Positions 55,415 to 62,769 of a stretch of 64,000 bases of DNA are shown here, one piece after another (the stretch's first letter is position 1; each line of letters opens with the position of its first letter). This stretch comes from Cyanobium sp. N.Huapi 1H5. Its GTDB lineage: Bacteria; Cyanobacteriota; Cyanobacteriia; PCC-6307; Cyanobiaceae. The notes beneath the pieces were generated by a model, which was not told the DNA's origin, did not search any database, and saw nothing but the letters and a program-made list of their open reading frames with translations. The stretch is from the NCBI RefSeq assembly GCF_024345535.1, contig NZ_JAGQBH010000003.1:248001-312000 (forward strand), read 5' to 3'. The position numbers were made by a program, and so were the translations under genes.

Positions 55415-56554
55415 CTACCTCTTGAATGAGTTCGGGGAAAAGACAGATAGCCATTTATTGGCAATGGCTTGCCTAAGCTCACAACTATTCTCATGTATTC
55501 CATTCGCGACTTTACCACCACTCAGGCGACCAATCGAGGCAAGAATCTCCCCCTGGATAAGGTAGATGAACGGCCCCACCGCGGCTCCGTGAATAAAGTT
55601 CACAGCTTGCCCTCGATTTAGCAAGTAAAAATGATTGACTTCGTTTGAGTATCTGGTCACGAAATCGTGAATATGTTTAACGTTATAGCGTTTACGCACT
55701 TTCTCGAGTTCAATCTCATCTTCGGATGATGTGACTGTGGCGACATAGCTTCCGTTCTCCAAATGCCTGAAGTGATCCTCCTTCAATGAGTGATTACCCG
55801 TAGCACAGAACACAAGACCAGCGCCATAGAGTCCTTCCTCTAAAGATGGCGCAACGAAAAATCCGTGAGACATTGCGTCGATACACTTGACTGGGTCAAT
55901 GTCGTATACGACAGTACGCACGTGTCGTGCGTGCAAGAGATTTGCAATACTTCGACCTATTTTGCCGTAGCCAATTACACAAGCCGTTCTTCCATGGAGG
56001 ATATCGCCGCGTTCTCGTAGTAGTGCTTCTGTCGAAAAGACTATGGACTGACCTACCAAAAAGTCCTCTGGGTTCTTAAGAGGACTGCGGGCAACGCTAA
56101 CCACAGGACACTTCGGGTTGATCGCAGCATACTTTTGATGACCGTTCTCAGTATCTTCGACGACACCAAGGAACGGGCCAGGGTAGTTTGAGGCTAGAAA
56201 GTTAAGGCAGTTTGCGAAGTACCCACCAATATCCGCCAGCACAATTGGATGCCCTTGGCCGTACTTGATGACTAGTTGTAGGCACTTGTCCGGATCGCTC
56301 ACTACATCTCGCGAAATCACTTCAACCGGATAAGTGTGGGAGAGGAAGCTCTTCACATTTGGATCTAGCGTCTTAGGTTTTGGAAAGATCGCACGAAGAT
56401 CAACGATAGTAGCCATTGACTCTATGAAGTATGGCCTGTCAGGCAACAAGTGCGTAACTATCAACCCCGCCGGCTTGCGTGCCGCTTGAGGGGCAAGATC
56501 TGCGCATACAGAAGTAAAGAATTCACGAACTTTTGTTGCACCTAAGTTTTTCAA
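55415..56554 (-). CDS. Divergent S-adenosylhomocysteine hydrolase-like NAD-binding protein
   Basis: A 379-residue protein from TTG 56554, preceded by an AGAGAGG ribosome binding site. The C-terminal half is SAHH-like: DILHGRTACVIGYGKIGRSIANLL with the NAD-binding GYGKIG (195-200), VVYDIDPVKCIDAMSHGF, and VFCATGNHSLKEDHF. The N-terminal half keeps a weak equivalent of the active-site region: ADIGGYF for DDGGDLT, GVVEDTENG for GVSEETTTG (Glu conserved), and PLKNPEDF for VTKSKFDN (Lys conserved). The highly conserved SCNxFSTQD motif is absent. It therefore probably acts on a nucleoside related to, but not identical with, S-adenosylhomocysteine. Confidence 0.75.
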   Translation of the reverse strand: MKNLGATKVREFFTSVCADLAPQAARKPAGLIVTHLLPDRPYFIESMATIVDLRAIFPKPKTLDPNVKSFLSHTYPVEVISRDVVSDPDKCLQLVIKYGQGHPIVLADIGGYFANCLNFLASNYPGPFLGVVEDTENGHQKYAAINPKCPVVSVARSPLKNPEDFLVGQSIVFSTEALLRERGDILHGRTACVIGYGKIGRSIANLLHARHVRTVVYDIDPVKCIDAMSHGFFVAPSLEEGLYGAGLVFCATGNHSLKEDHFRHLENGSYVATVTSSEDEIELEKVRKRYNVKHIHDFVTRYSNEVNHFYLLNRGQAVNFIHGAAVGPFIYLIQGEILASIGRLSGGKVANGIHENSCELRQAIANKWLSVFSPNSFKR

Positions 56555-56612
56555 TTAATTGATCCTCTCTGTATTTCCCAAAGCTACCACATGCTTACGC
56601 AGAATTGGATCC

Positions 56613-56700
56613 GCCCAACGTTAAAGATCAGCGGCGGCCTGGGCCTCAATGCGGTCATCAGCTACGTTGTGGCCCAGCCCGCTGAATCTTGATGTTAGAT
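56613..56700 (-). other. attC-type recombination site (integron cassette end)
   Basis: 88 bp bounded by GCCCAAC (56613-56619) and GTTAGAT (56694-56700), both fitting RYYYAAC / GTTRRRY. The inner boxes AAGATCAGCGG and CCGCTGAATCTT pair over 11 bp with a single bulged base, the extrahelical base expected in attC. CTGGGCC / GGCCCAG forms the next stem, with an unpaired loop of about 27 nt. It begins 18 nt after the kinase stop in the direction of transcription, the position of attC in a gene cassette. Confidence 0.85.
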
Positions 56701-56718
56701 AGAGGCCAGAAGCCATTC

Positions 56719-57741
56719 CTACTTCCATCCTTCGCCTCCAAGAAAGTTAAAGAGTTGTACATGACCACATTGATTACAGAGCATCATTCGCCAGCTGCTT
56801 GCTGCCGTCGACGTTAGTCCCATTTCCCTAGCCTTCTGTGGGTTATTGTCAATATGAAGCTTGTAACTTCCCCTTCCGCAAAAAGTGCAATGATGCCTAA
56901 CCGCAAGAGTTAGAGAATGATACTTCTGACGAATCAATGCCTGAGCTTGTCGAATTAGAATGAGAAGATTTGATCCGTCAAACCTTTCGCTGGGATTAAT
57001 GTCCAGCATACGATCGAGTATAAAGTTTACATGTTCAAGGCTTGAATCTCCTTCAGCAGAGAATGGGTCTTGAAAAAACTGCTTAATATCCCATTGTCGT
57101 TCTCGATGGGCTTCTCGGCTGAAGACTCTTCCTGCCAAAAGCCAATACAAAACCTTTCCCAAGGAGTAGATGTCCGAGGCTTCGGTGACGTTATCAATAC
57201 GGCCATTCTCTAGCTCTGGTGCCATATAAAGCCTTGGCCCGACCGCCTCAAGCGTATCCGTGTGTCTTGTATCAGAGTCAAGAAGAAGTGACAACCCAAA
57301 GTCACCAACAACTGGAGGCCCCTTGGCTGACTTCAGAAATATATTATCCGGCTTGAGATCTCCATGAAGAACACCATTGCAGTGGGCGAAGTGAACTGAT
57401 TCAAGAATTTGCTCAATTATAGCTAGGGCCGCTACCGGGTCTGATCTCCAATAGGGCTTGCAGTCAGCCAAGGATCCGCCATGGCAATACTCAGTAACCA
57501 AGAACGGTGAATCACTTTTCAAGCAAAAATCTACAATTCTAACTATGCCTGAATGCGAAAGCTTCGTAGTAGCTTCAATTTCCGTCGCGAAGCGCCCGAT
57601 GCGCTCAGGATTCTTCAGCCTCTTTAAGACATATTCGACATCATCGTCACTATTCTTGCGCTTTACCAAATACGTCCAACATTGCCCACCTTCTTTAAGT
57701 GGGCGAACAATCTCCCAGTTGCCTGGTTGAAACTTAGCCAT
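56719..57741 (-). CDS. Serine/threonine protein kinase with C-terminal zinc ribbon
   Basis: ATG 57741 gives 340 residues. The kinase domain (about 9-265) has the invariant Lys (VLKRL, K40), catalytic loop HGDLKPDN (126-133), DFG (147-149) and APE (174-176). The HGD variant of HRD is common in bacterial and cassette-borne kinases, and all catalytic residues are kept. A C-terminal zinc ribbon follows, with CTFCG (C285, C288) and CNQCG (C322, C325). No membrane segment is present, so it is cytosolic, unlike most sensor kinases. Its targets are unknown. An extended -10 promoter is visible upstream. Confidence 0.88.
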   Translation of the reverse strand: MAKFQPGNWEIVRPLKEGGQCWTYLVKRKNSDDDVEYVLKRLKNPERIGRFATEIEATTKLSHSGIVRIVDFCLKSDSPFLVTEYCHGGSLADCKPYWRSDPVAALAIIEQILESVHFAHCNGVLHGDLKPDNIFLKSAKGPPVVGDFGLSLLLDSDTRHTDTLEAVGPRLYMAPELENGRIDNVTEASDIYSLGKVLYWLLAGRVFSREAHRERQWDIKQFFQDPFSAEGDSSLEHVNFILDRMLDINPSERFDGSNLLILIRQAQALIRQKYHSLTLAVRHHCTFCGRGSYKLHIDNNPQKAREMGLTSTAASSWRMMLCNQCGHVQLFNFLGGEGWK

Positions 57742-57764
57742 GAATGATATCCAGTCGCAGAGAT

Positions 57765-57791
57765 CGTATAGCAATGTCGACTATGGCTCAA
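57765..57791 (-). promoter_or_regulatory. Putative promoter of the kinase gene within its cassette
   Basis: On the minus strand TTGAGC (57786-57791) and TATACG (57765-57770) are separated by 15 bp, and TG precedes the -10 (TGCTATACG), an extended -10 form. It is 24 nt upstream of the ATG. The cassette would thus be expressed without an external promoter. Prediction by eye. Confidence 0.35.
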
Positions 57792-57823
57792 CCCTGGAGT
57801 CTGCTCTTGGCGGTCTCCATTCA

Positions 57824-57935
57824 ATCTAACGTTCGCCGTCAGCCACCCCTGCCCGTGGCGCGACTCCGGCCCACGAACGAAGCGAGCGCAGGAGGTGTGA
57901 CTCGGGAAGGGATTGGCTGTACGGCATAGTTCTAC
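57824..57935 (-). other. attC-type recombination site after the nuclease-like gene
   Basis: 112 bp between ATCTAAC (57824-57830) and GTTCTAC (57929-57935). On the minus strand the right core is GTTAGAT, a perfect GTTRRRY; the left core GTAGAAC deviates at two positions. GCCGTCAGCC pairs with GGCTGTACGGC with one bulged base, the mark of attC L boxes, and CCCCTGCCCG/CGGGAAGGG extend the stem. It starts 10 nt after the stop codon of the upstream gene, as attC sites do. Confidence 0.8.
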
Positions 57936-57945
57936 GTCATTCGAT

Positions 57946-59022
57946 TCATGATACCTCCCATGACTTAGGGAGCTGGGGTGGAATCCATGTAAAGGTCTGG
58001 CCTTCGTGCGTGAATGCAATTGGCTCCATCGGCGCATGCATCGACCCGTCATTGGTGAAACCAGAACGCGCCCACTGGGTCATGTGATCGTTCAGTTGCT
58101 TCTCGTACGCCTCGAAAAGCCTCTTGCCAAAAGGTGAAAGATCTTCGTGCTTCGGGTAAAACTGAAAGAAGACCTCAGAATCAAATCCGTTTGAAAGGAA
58201 CCATGAACTGACGCAAAAAACCTCCTCTATCTGGCTCGAGTCCTTGGACGCATACCGCAAACAAAGATGTTCAAACAAGTCGGCTGGCAATGAAGCGTAG
58301 CCTGTGTTCATCATAATTACTGCACCGCGAAGCCAATCAAGCGCGAGATGCTCCTTCGTTCGCTTCAACTGTCCGGACGCCTTCTTGATCTGATTCTGAA
58401 TCGGACGGCCGACAATGTCTAGGTATGTCAACTGATCAGCTTCTTCCAGAATACCAGGATCTAGAATGACTACGTCAGACTCTGGGCAGTATGGTGCGAA
58501 GAGCTTCGCTATTTTCTCTTGACGAGCAGACTTCCCTAGGGCTTCCTCCCGAATCTCCTTCAGCTCAACCACATATTCATCAATCAAGTAGTCGGCATTC
58601 TCCGATTCCTCATGATTCTTCTCTTCCAGAGTCAATCTTCTCCCGCCAGCATGGGCCATAATCCTGTCCACAAAGTCTTCGCCAATTCGTGGAGCAAGCA
58701 CCGCAAAGTTCTGTTTTTTTCCTGCACCGAAATTATCTGGAAAATCGATAAGGAAGTACCCACGCTCCCGAGCCCTCAAGAACGCCCTCCAAACCTCTCC
58801 GCCCTCTTCGCGCACTCGCTCTTCAATCAGAGTCGCCTTGTCTTCAAAGGTGACTAAAGTCCAACGGTGCTGCTCTAGCAGTTCGTAGAAGCGTGCTAGG
58901 GCCTTTGCCCGATCCGAATCGGCTACGAAGACAATGACCGTGGCCGTCTCATTTGTTCTATATCTCCGATTATCGGGTCGGGGTTTTCCGAAAAATACAA
59001 ACCGCTGTACGTCCTCTTGCAT
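57946..59022 (-). CDS. PD-(D/E)XK-like nuclease domain protein (DUF4263/Shedu-like)
   Basis: A 358-residue soluble protein from ATG 59022. The segment NADYLIDEYVVELKEI (about 142-157) has the D...E-x-K spacing (D144 or D148, E153, K155) of a restriction-endonuclease-like core, preceded by a strand and followed by charged helices (IKKASGQLKRTKEHLALDW), as in DUF4263-type proteins. The N-terminal 120 residues (VIVFVADSDRAKALARFYELLEQH) form a separate alpha/beta unit. A role in DNA cleavage or defence is inferred from the motif; I cannot show activity. It occupies the cassette position ahead of the 57.8-kb attC. Confidence 0.6.
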   Translation of the reverse strand: MQEDVQRFVFFGKPRPDNRRYRTNETATVIVFVADSDRAKALARFYELLEQHRWTLVTFEDKATLIEERVREEGGEVWRAFLRARERGYFLIDFPDNFGAGKKQNFAVLAPRIGEDFVDRIMAHAGGRRLTLEEKNHEESENADYLIDEYVVELKEIREEALGKSARQEKIAKLFAPYCPESDVVILDPGILEEADQLTYLDIVGRPIQNQIKKASGQLKRTKEHLALDWLRGAVIMMNTGYASLPADLFEHLCLRYASKDSSQIEEVFCVSSWFLSNGFDSEVFFQFYPKHEDLSPFGKRLFEAYEKQLNDHMTQWARSGFTNDGSMHAPMEPIAFTHEGQTFTWIPPQLPKSWEVS

Positions 59023-59246
59023 CTAAGTTTCTCTAGTCGAACAAGCCATTGGTCGCTTCCGAGAACCACCTGATAAGTGGCCTGGAGGATTGTCTGAAAC
59101 CCCGTTTCTGCATGGTCTCTCAAGGGCAACTTCCGCTTTCTAGCAGTGGCTCACACGTCCGTTAACCACCTGTAGCCAGCGATACGCAAGTCTTGCCCTC
59201 CTGCCCACCATGAGCAGTTCAAGTCCCACAAAGAGATCCAGCCCGC
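59023..59246. other. Boundary between the AT-rich cassette block and GC-rich core
   Basis: 224 bp with no supported gene. Base composition shifts from AT-richer to the GC-rich chromosome here. An attC or attI to the right of the nuclease-like gene would be expected in it; only a weak imperfect pairing around 59040-59165 (AGCCATTG with CAGTGGCT) is visible, without proper cores. Confidence 0.4.
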
Positions 59247-60452
59247 TCACCCCCGCGCACTGCACAGCGCAAATGGCACGGTGAGCAGCAGGCTCCCCCC
59301 GGCGACCACGAACAGCCCCGGCAGGGAGATGTCGATCAGCACCCCTGAGAGGGCCTGGGACAGGGGATCGAAGGCGACGCCGGCCAGCATGGCCAGGGCC
59401 ATCACCCGGCCCTGCAGCGGTGCTGGGGTCTCCCGTTGCAACCAGGCCGTGGCCAGCACCCCCACCAGGCCGCCGCCGATGCCCATCGCCGCCAGCAGGG
59501 CGGCCGCCGTCCACCACTGGCCGGCCACCGCCAGCCCCAGCAGGCCCGCCCCCAGCCCGGCCGACAGCCAGCCCAGTGCGCCCCCCGGATGGGCGATGGC
59601 GCCGAACCGGCCGGCCCACCAGACCCCCACCAGGGCGCCCATGCCGTAGGCGGCCTGGAGCCAGCCGTAGCTGGCGGCGCCACCGCCGAAGCGCAGCGTC
59701 ACCAGCTCCACCACGCCGATCACCACCGGGCCCAGCACGGCCAGGTTGATCATGGCGATCAGCGTCAGGCCCGTGCGGATCGCCCCGTGGCCCCAGGCGA
59801 AGGCGATCCCCTCCCGCAGGCCCTGCCCCAGGCCCCCGTTCGGGGCCGTGGCCGCCGCGGCCAAGCGGGGCCGCACCTGCACGAAGCAGCCCACGGCGAG
59901 CAGCAGCAGAGCGGTGTCGAAGGCCAGGGCCGCCGTCGCCCCGGCCACGGCCAGGGAAAGCCCCGCCAGGGCGGGGCCGGCCACGTTGCTGATCTGCTCG
60001 CTGCCCTGCAGCCAGGCGTGGGCCCGGCCGAGATGGCGGTCCTCCAGCAGGCGGGGCAGCAGGGCCAGGGCGGCGGGGTAGAGGCAGGCCTCCGCCGCCC
60101 CGAACACGGCCGCCAGCACCAGCACCGGGCCCAGATCCAGGGCGTCGCGGCTGGCCAGGAGGGTGAGCACCCCGGTGGCGATCGCCAGGATCCAGCCGGC
60201 CCGCACCGCCATCGTCCGGGGCGGATGGCGATCGCTGAGGACGCCGCCCAGCAGCAGCAGCAGCCCCCGGGGCAGGGCCGCCGCCATCAGCACCAGGGCC
60301 AGGGAGGTGCCCGAGCCCGTGCGCTGCAGCATCAGCCAGGTGACGGCGACGAACCAGAACTGGACGCCGGCGAACAGGAGGGTCTGGCCCAGCCAGAGCC
60401 AGCGGAAGCCCGGCTGCCGCAGCAGGGAGCCGCCCACGGCCTTGCCGCTCAC
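59247..60452 (-). CDS. Major facilitator superfamily transporter
   Basis: A 401-residue protein with about 12 predicted membrane helices. The N-terminal GFRWLWLGQTLLFAGVQFWFVAVTWLML and the loop 2-3 region GGVLSDRHPPRTMAVRAG (motif A-like GxLxDRxxPR) place it in the MFS, nearest to enterobactin-exporter/MFS_3-type efflux proteins by layout. It starts with GTG 60452, 4 nt inside the end of the Coq4-like gene, so the two are an operon. The divergent TetR regulator probably controls both. Substrate unknown, possibly a drug or secondary metabolite. Confidence 0.85.
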   Translation of the reverse strand: MSGKAVGGSLLRQPGFRWLWLGQTLLFAGVQFWFVAVTWLMLQRTGSGTSLALVLMAAALPRGLLLLLGGVLSDRHPPRTMAVRAGWILAIATGVLTLLASRDALDLGPVLVLAAVFGAAEACLYPAALALLPRLLEDRHLGRAHAWLQGSEQISNVAGPALAGLSLAVAGATAALAFDTALLLLAVGCFVQVRPRLAAAATAPNGGLGQGLREGIAFAWGHGAIRTGLTLIAMINLAVLGPVVIGVVELVTLRFGGGAASYGWLQAAYGMGALVGVWWAGRFGAIAHPGGALGWLSAGLGAGLLGLAVAGQWWTAAALLAAMGIGGGLVGVLATAWLQRETPAPLQGRVMALAMLAGVAFDPLSQALSGVLIDISLPGLFVVAGGSLLLTVPFALCSARG

Positions 60453-61168
60453 AGCTGCCCCACCCGCTCAGCGAAGGGCCGCAGCTGCAGCGCCTCGCGC
60501 CACTCGTGCAGCGGCCGCTCCCAGCCCTCCTCCCAGCGCTGGGCGAACAGGGGCCTGGCCTCCAGGCCCATCTGCAGCCCGGTGCGGATCGTCTCCACCA
60601 GCTCGGGCAGCAGCTCGGGGGCCCCGAGGGTGGCCGACACCAGGGCCTGGGCCGTGAGCACGGCCCCCAGGGGATAGGGGAACTGGGTGAGATGGAAGGC
60701 CTGCAGGCCGATCTCGCCCGTCACCGTGGTGTCGAAGCCGGTGACCACGTGCCAGAGGTCGTGGGTCTGGCTGAGCCGCAGCTCCACATAGGCCGCGTCG
60801 CTATCGGGCGCCATGCCGGCGTGCAGGTTGGGGTCGTAGCCCAGCCGGGCCAGCGACGCCGCGTAGGCCTGGCCGAGGCTGCCTTCGGGCAGGGCGGCCA
60901 GCTGCTCCAGGTCGTGGGCCGGGGGGATCCAGCGCGCCTCGATCAACGCGGCGCAGGCCGGATCGCGGCGCAGCTGCTCGGCCATCAGGGCATAGGAGGG
61001 CGTCTCCAGCAGGGCGTCGGCCAGGGCCCCCACCAGCTCGAGGTCGGTGTCGCCGCCGCTCATGGCCACGAAGGTGCCGAGGACGCGGAACAGCTGGGGC
61101 GGCAGCTCCGGGGCCTCGAACGACGCGGCGGCGGGGGCGGGATTGGGGCGGAAAACGGTGGTGGTCAT
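60449..61168 (-). CDS. Coq4-like family protein
   Basis: A 239-residue soluble protein. Its central segment SQTHDLWHVVTGFDTTVTGEIGLQAF carries the HDxxH(x11)E zinc motif of the Coq4 family, named from ubiquinone synthesis; bacterial members often lie next to unrelated metabolic or efflux genes. Cyanobacteria make plastoquinone rather than ubiquinone, so the partner pathway is unclear. ATG 61168; the MFS gene follows with a 4-nt overlap. Confidence 0.85.
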   Translation of the reverse strand: MTTTVFRPNPAPAAASFEAPELPPQLFRVLGTFVAMSGGDTDLELVGALADALLETPSYALMAEQLRRDPACAALIEARWIPPAHDLEQLAALPEGSLGQAYAASLARLGYDPNLHAGMAPDSDAAYVELRLSQTHDLWHVVTGFDTTVTGEIGLQAFHLTQFPYPLGAVLTAQALVSATLGAPELLPELVETIRTGLQMGLEARPLFAQRWEEGWERPLHEWREALQLRPFAERVGQL

Positions 61169-61186
61169 CGGGATGAACGCGAAAGA

Positions 61187-61205
61187 ACGTGAGCAGTCCT
61201 CACGT
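61187..61205. promoter_or_regulatory. Palindromic operator, likely for the TetR-type regulator
   Basis: ACGTGAG-CAGTC-CTCACGT is a perfect 7-bp inverted repeat with a 5-nt centre, in the gap between the divergent Coq4/MFS operon and the TetR gene, 18 nt from the Coq4 start. A second, looser repeat (GCATCCC ... GGGATGC) lies at about 61220-61248. TetR dimers bind such palindromes, so autoregulation and control of the efflux operon are likely. Confidence 0.6.
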
Positions 61206-61286
61206 CCAAGAAATTATGAGCATCCCTCGCCTTTGTCAATGGGATGCGAGGATCGCTCAGGTTTTCTGGAGGCGCCGCTTCCCGCC

Positions 61287-61955
61287 ATGGCCGACGCCAC
61301 AGCCGCCCCCGGCGAGCCCTCGCCCCTGCGTCGCCAGCCCCGCCAGGCCCGCAGCCAGGAACGGGTGCGGCGGATCCTGGCGGCGGCCGAGGAGCTGTTC
61401 GTGGCCGGCGGCGTCGGCAGCACCACCACCAACGCCATCGCCGCAAAAGCCGGGGTGCCGATCGGCTCCCTCTACCAGTTCTTCCCCGACAAGGGGGCGA
61501 TCCTGCGCAGCCTCGCCCAGCTCTACGCCGAGCAGCTGCACGGGCTGCTCACGGCCTTCTTCGACGAGGGGGACGGCCGCTGCCTCTCCCTGGAGGCCTC
61601 GATCACCGCCGCCGTGGCCCTCACCGATCGCTTCTTCCGCGACCACCCCGGCTACCCGGCCATCTTCCTGGATGTGCAGAGCGCCACCCCCGAGCTGCTG
61701 GCCATCGAGGAGGAGGCCGACGTCCGGCTGATCAACGACTGGAGCGGCCTGATCGTCGAGAAGGCCGCCCTCGAAGGCAGCCAGCTCAGCGACGAGGAGG
61801 GCCACCTGATCGCCTACGTGCTGGTCAAGACCGTCGGCCAGCTGCTGTGGCTCGCCGCCACCCAGGAGCAGGGCCGGCGCGACCGGCTGGTGGCCGAATG
61901 CTCCGATCTGGCCATCGCCTACCTGCGGCGGCGGCTTGATCCCCGGATGGCATAA
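61287..61955 (+). CDS. TetR/AcrR family transcriptional regulator
   Basis: ATG 61287 gives 222 residues. RRQPRQARSQERVRRILAAAEELFVAGGVGSTTTNAIAAKAGVPIGSLYQFFPDKGAILRSL is the TetR helix-turn-helix domain (about 14-75). The rest is an all-helical ligand-binding domain. In-frame ATG 61239 would add 16 residues, reaching into the operator region. It is divergent from the Coq4-like/MFS operon, the classic arrangement for a repressor of an efflux gene. Confidence 0.9.
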   Translation: MADATAAPGEPSPLRRQPRQARSQERVRRILAAAEELFVAGGVGSTTTNAIAAKAGVPIGSLYQFFPDKGAILRSLAQLYAEQLHGLLTAFFDEGDGRCLSLEASITAAVALTDRFFRDHPGYPAIFLDVQSATPELLAIEEEADVRLINDWSGLIVEKAALEGSQLSDEEGHLIAYVLVKTVGQLLWLAATQEQGRRDRLVAECSDLAIAYLRRRLDPRMA

Positions 61956-62092
61956 CCAACAGGACAGGATCGTGTCATCACGATCACAGCCCTGGGCTTT
62001 CAATCAGGCCATGGTCCTGGACGTATTCGCCTGGTCATTCTCAATTCAGATTCTAGACGGATACTGCCATACCATCAAAGAGAGCTACGGCC

Positions 62093-62653
62093 ATGCCCCT
62101 CGTCTCCACCTTTGAAGTCCTGCTCAAGCCCCAGCTGCCTGCGACCCTGCCAGCGGGCTTCAATGATGTCAAAAACCTGGGTCGCAACGTCCTTCAGGGC
62201 TACTTTCTGACCATCGCCAATATCAATCCGTATGATCTCGTTTTGTCCTTGGTCTTCACGACCCGGCTCCCCGCGGGAGTGGACTTGGATGAAGTCATTA
62301 CGTTTTTCGATACGTCCGGGCTGAACACGGCGGCCCCTTTGACAGGTGTTGGGAATAAGTATCGGTTTTCCCCTCTGATCCTTCCAGCAGACGCAACGGC
62401 CCTGTTCATCCTGCAGCCCAGCCCCACGGACGCGGCTCTCGCCTCTCTGGACCTGGAAGCACGCGGGTTTGTGGATCTTCAGCTCTCGTCCTTGGGAGGA
62501 ACGCCACCAGCGGGGACCCAAGTCCTGGTGACCGCCGAGCAACGAGGCACCTTCTTCGATAAAGCCACCGCTCCCAACATCGCCGAGCGGGCACTGGATC
62601 AGATTGCCTATGGGCTGACGGTTCAAAATGGTGGCCTGCTCACCCTCAACTAG
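62093..62653 (+). CDS. Hypothetical protein (186 aa)
   Basis: An unrecognised 186-residue protein from ATG 62093. It has regular beta-strand-like segments (LTIANINPYDLVLSLVFTTRL; VGNKYRFSPLILPADATALFILQPSP; RGFVDLQLSSL; GTQVLVTAEQRGTFFD), suggesting a beta-sandwich, and no signal peptide. Composition is less GC-rich than the genome. It lies between the TetR gene and the DUF1350 gene with no visible functional link. A structural or capsid-like role is possible but unsupported. Confidence 0.6.
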   Translation: MPLVSTFEVLLKPQLPATLPAGFNDVKNLGRNVLQGYFLTIANINPYDLVLSLVFTTRLPAGVDLDEVITFFDTSGLNTAAPLTGVGNKYRFSPLILPADATALFILQPSPTDAALASLDLEARGFVDLQLSSLGGTPPAGTQVLVTAEQRGTFFDKATAPNIAERALDQIAYGLTVQNGGLLTLN

Positions 62654-62673
62654 GGCTTGACCCTCGAGGGCCA

Positions 62674-62696
62674 GGGGGATGGGCCAACCATCCCCC
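62674..62696 (+). terminator. Hairpin after the hypothetical gene
   Basis: GGGGGATGG / CCATCCCCC forms a perfect 9-bp stem with a 5-nt loop, 21 nt past the 62653 stop. No T-run follows, so it is either a weak terminator or an mRNA-stabilising structure. Confidence 0.45.
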
Positions 62697-62769
62697 CAGA
62701 ACTCTCCCTTCGTCTGCGCCATTCCTACAGGCATCACTGCCGCCACACCGTCCTTCCCGGGGAACGACC

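Larger units (their letters stand above)
56619..57829 (-). mobile_element. Putative single-gene integron cassette (kinase)
   Basis: Between the predicted G^TT cut points of the two attC sites (G of the core at 57830 and at 56619 on the minus strand) lie about 1.2 kb. They contain an 80-bp leader, one gene and its attC. This is the standard unit structure of an integron gene cassette, and a circular form of about 1,211 bp would be predicted. Confidence 0.65.

Noticed and set aside
59040-59165. Possible third attC at the right edge of the AT-rich block
   Set aside because: AGCCATTG and CAGTGGCT nearly pair, but the flanking cores (GTCGAAC, GTTAACC) break the RYYYAAC/GTTRRRY rule and the spacers between core and L box are unequal (1 and 9 nt).
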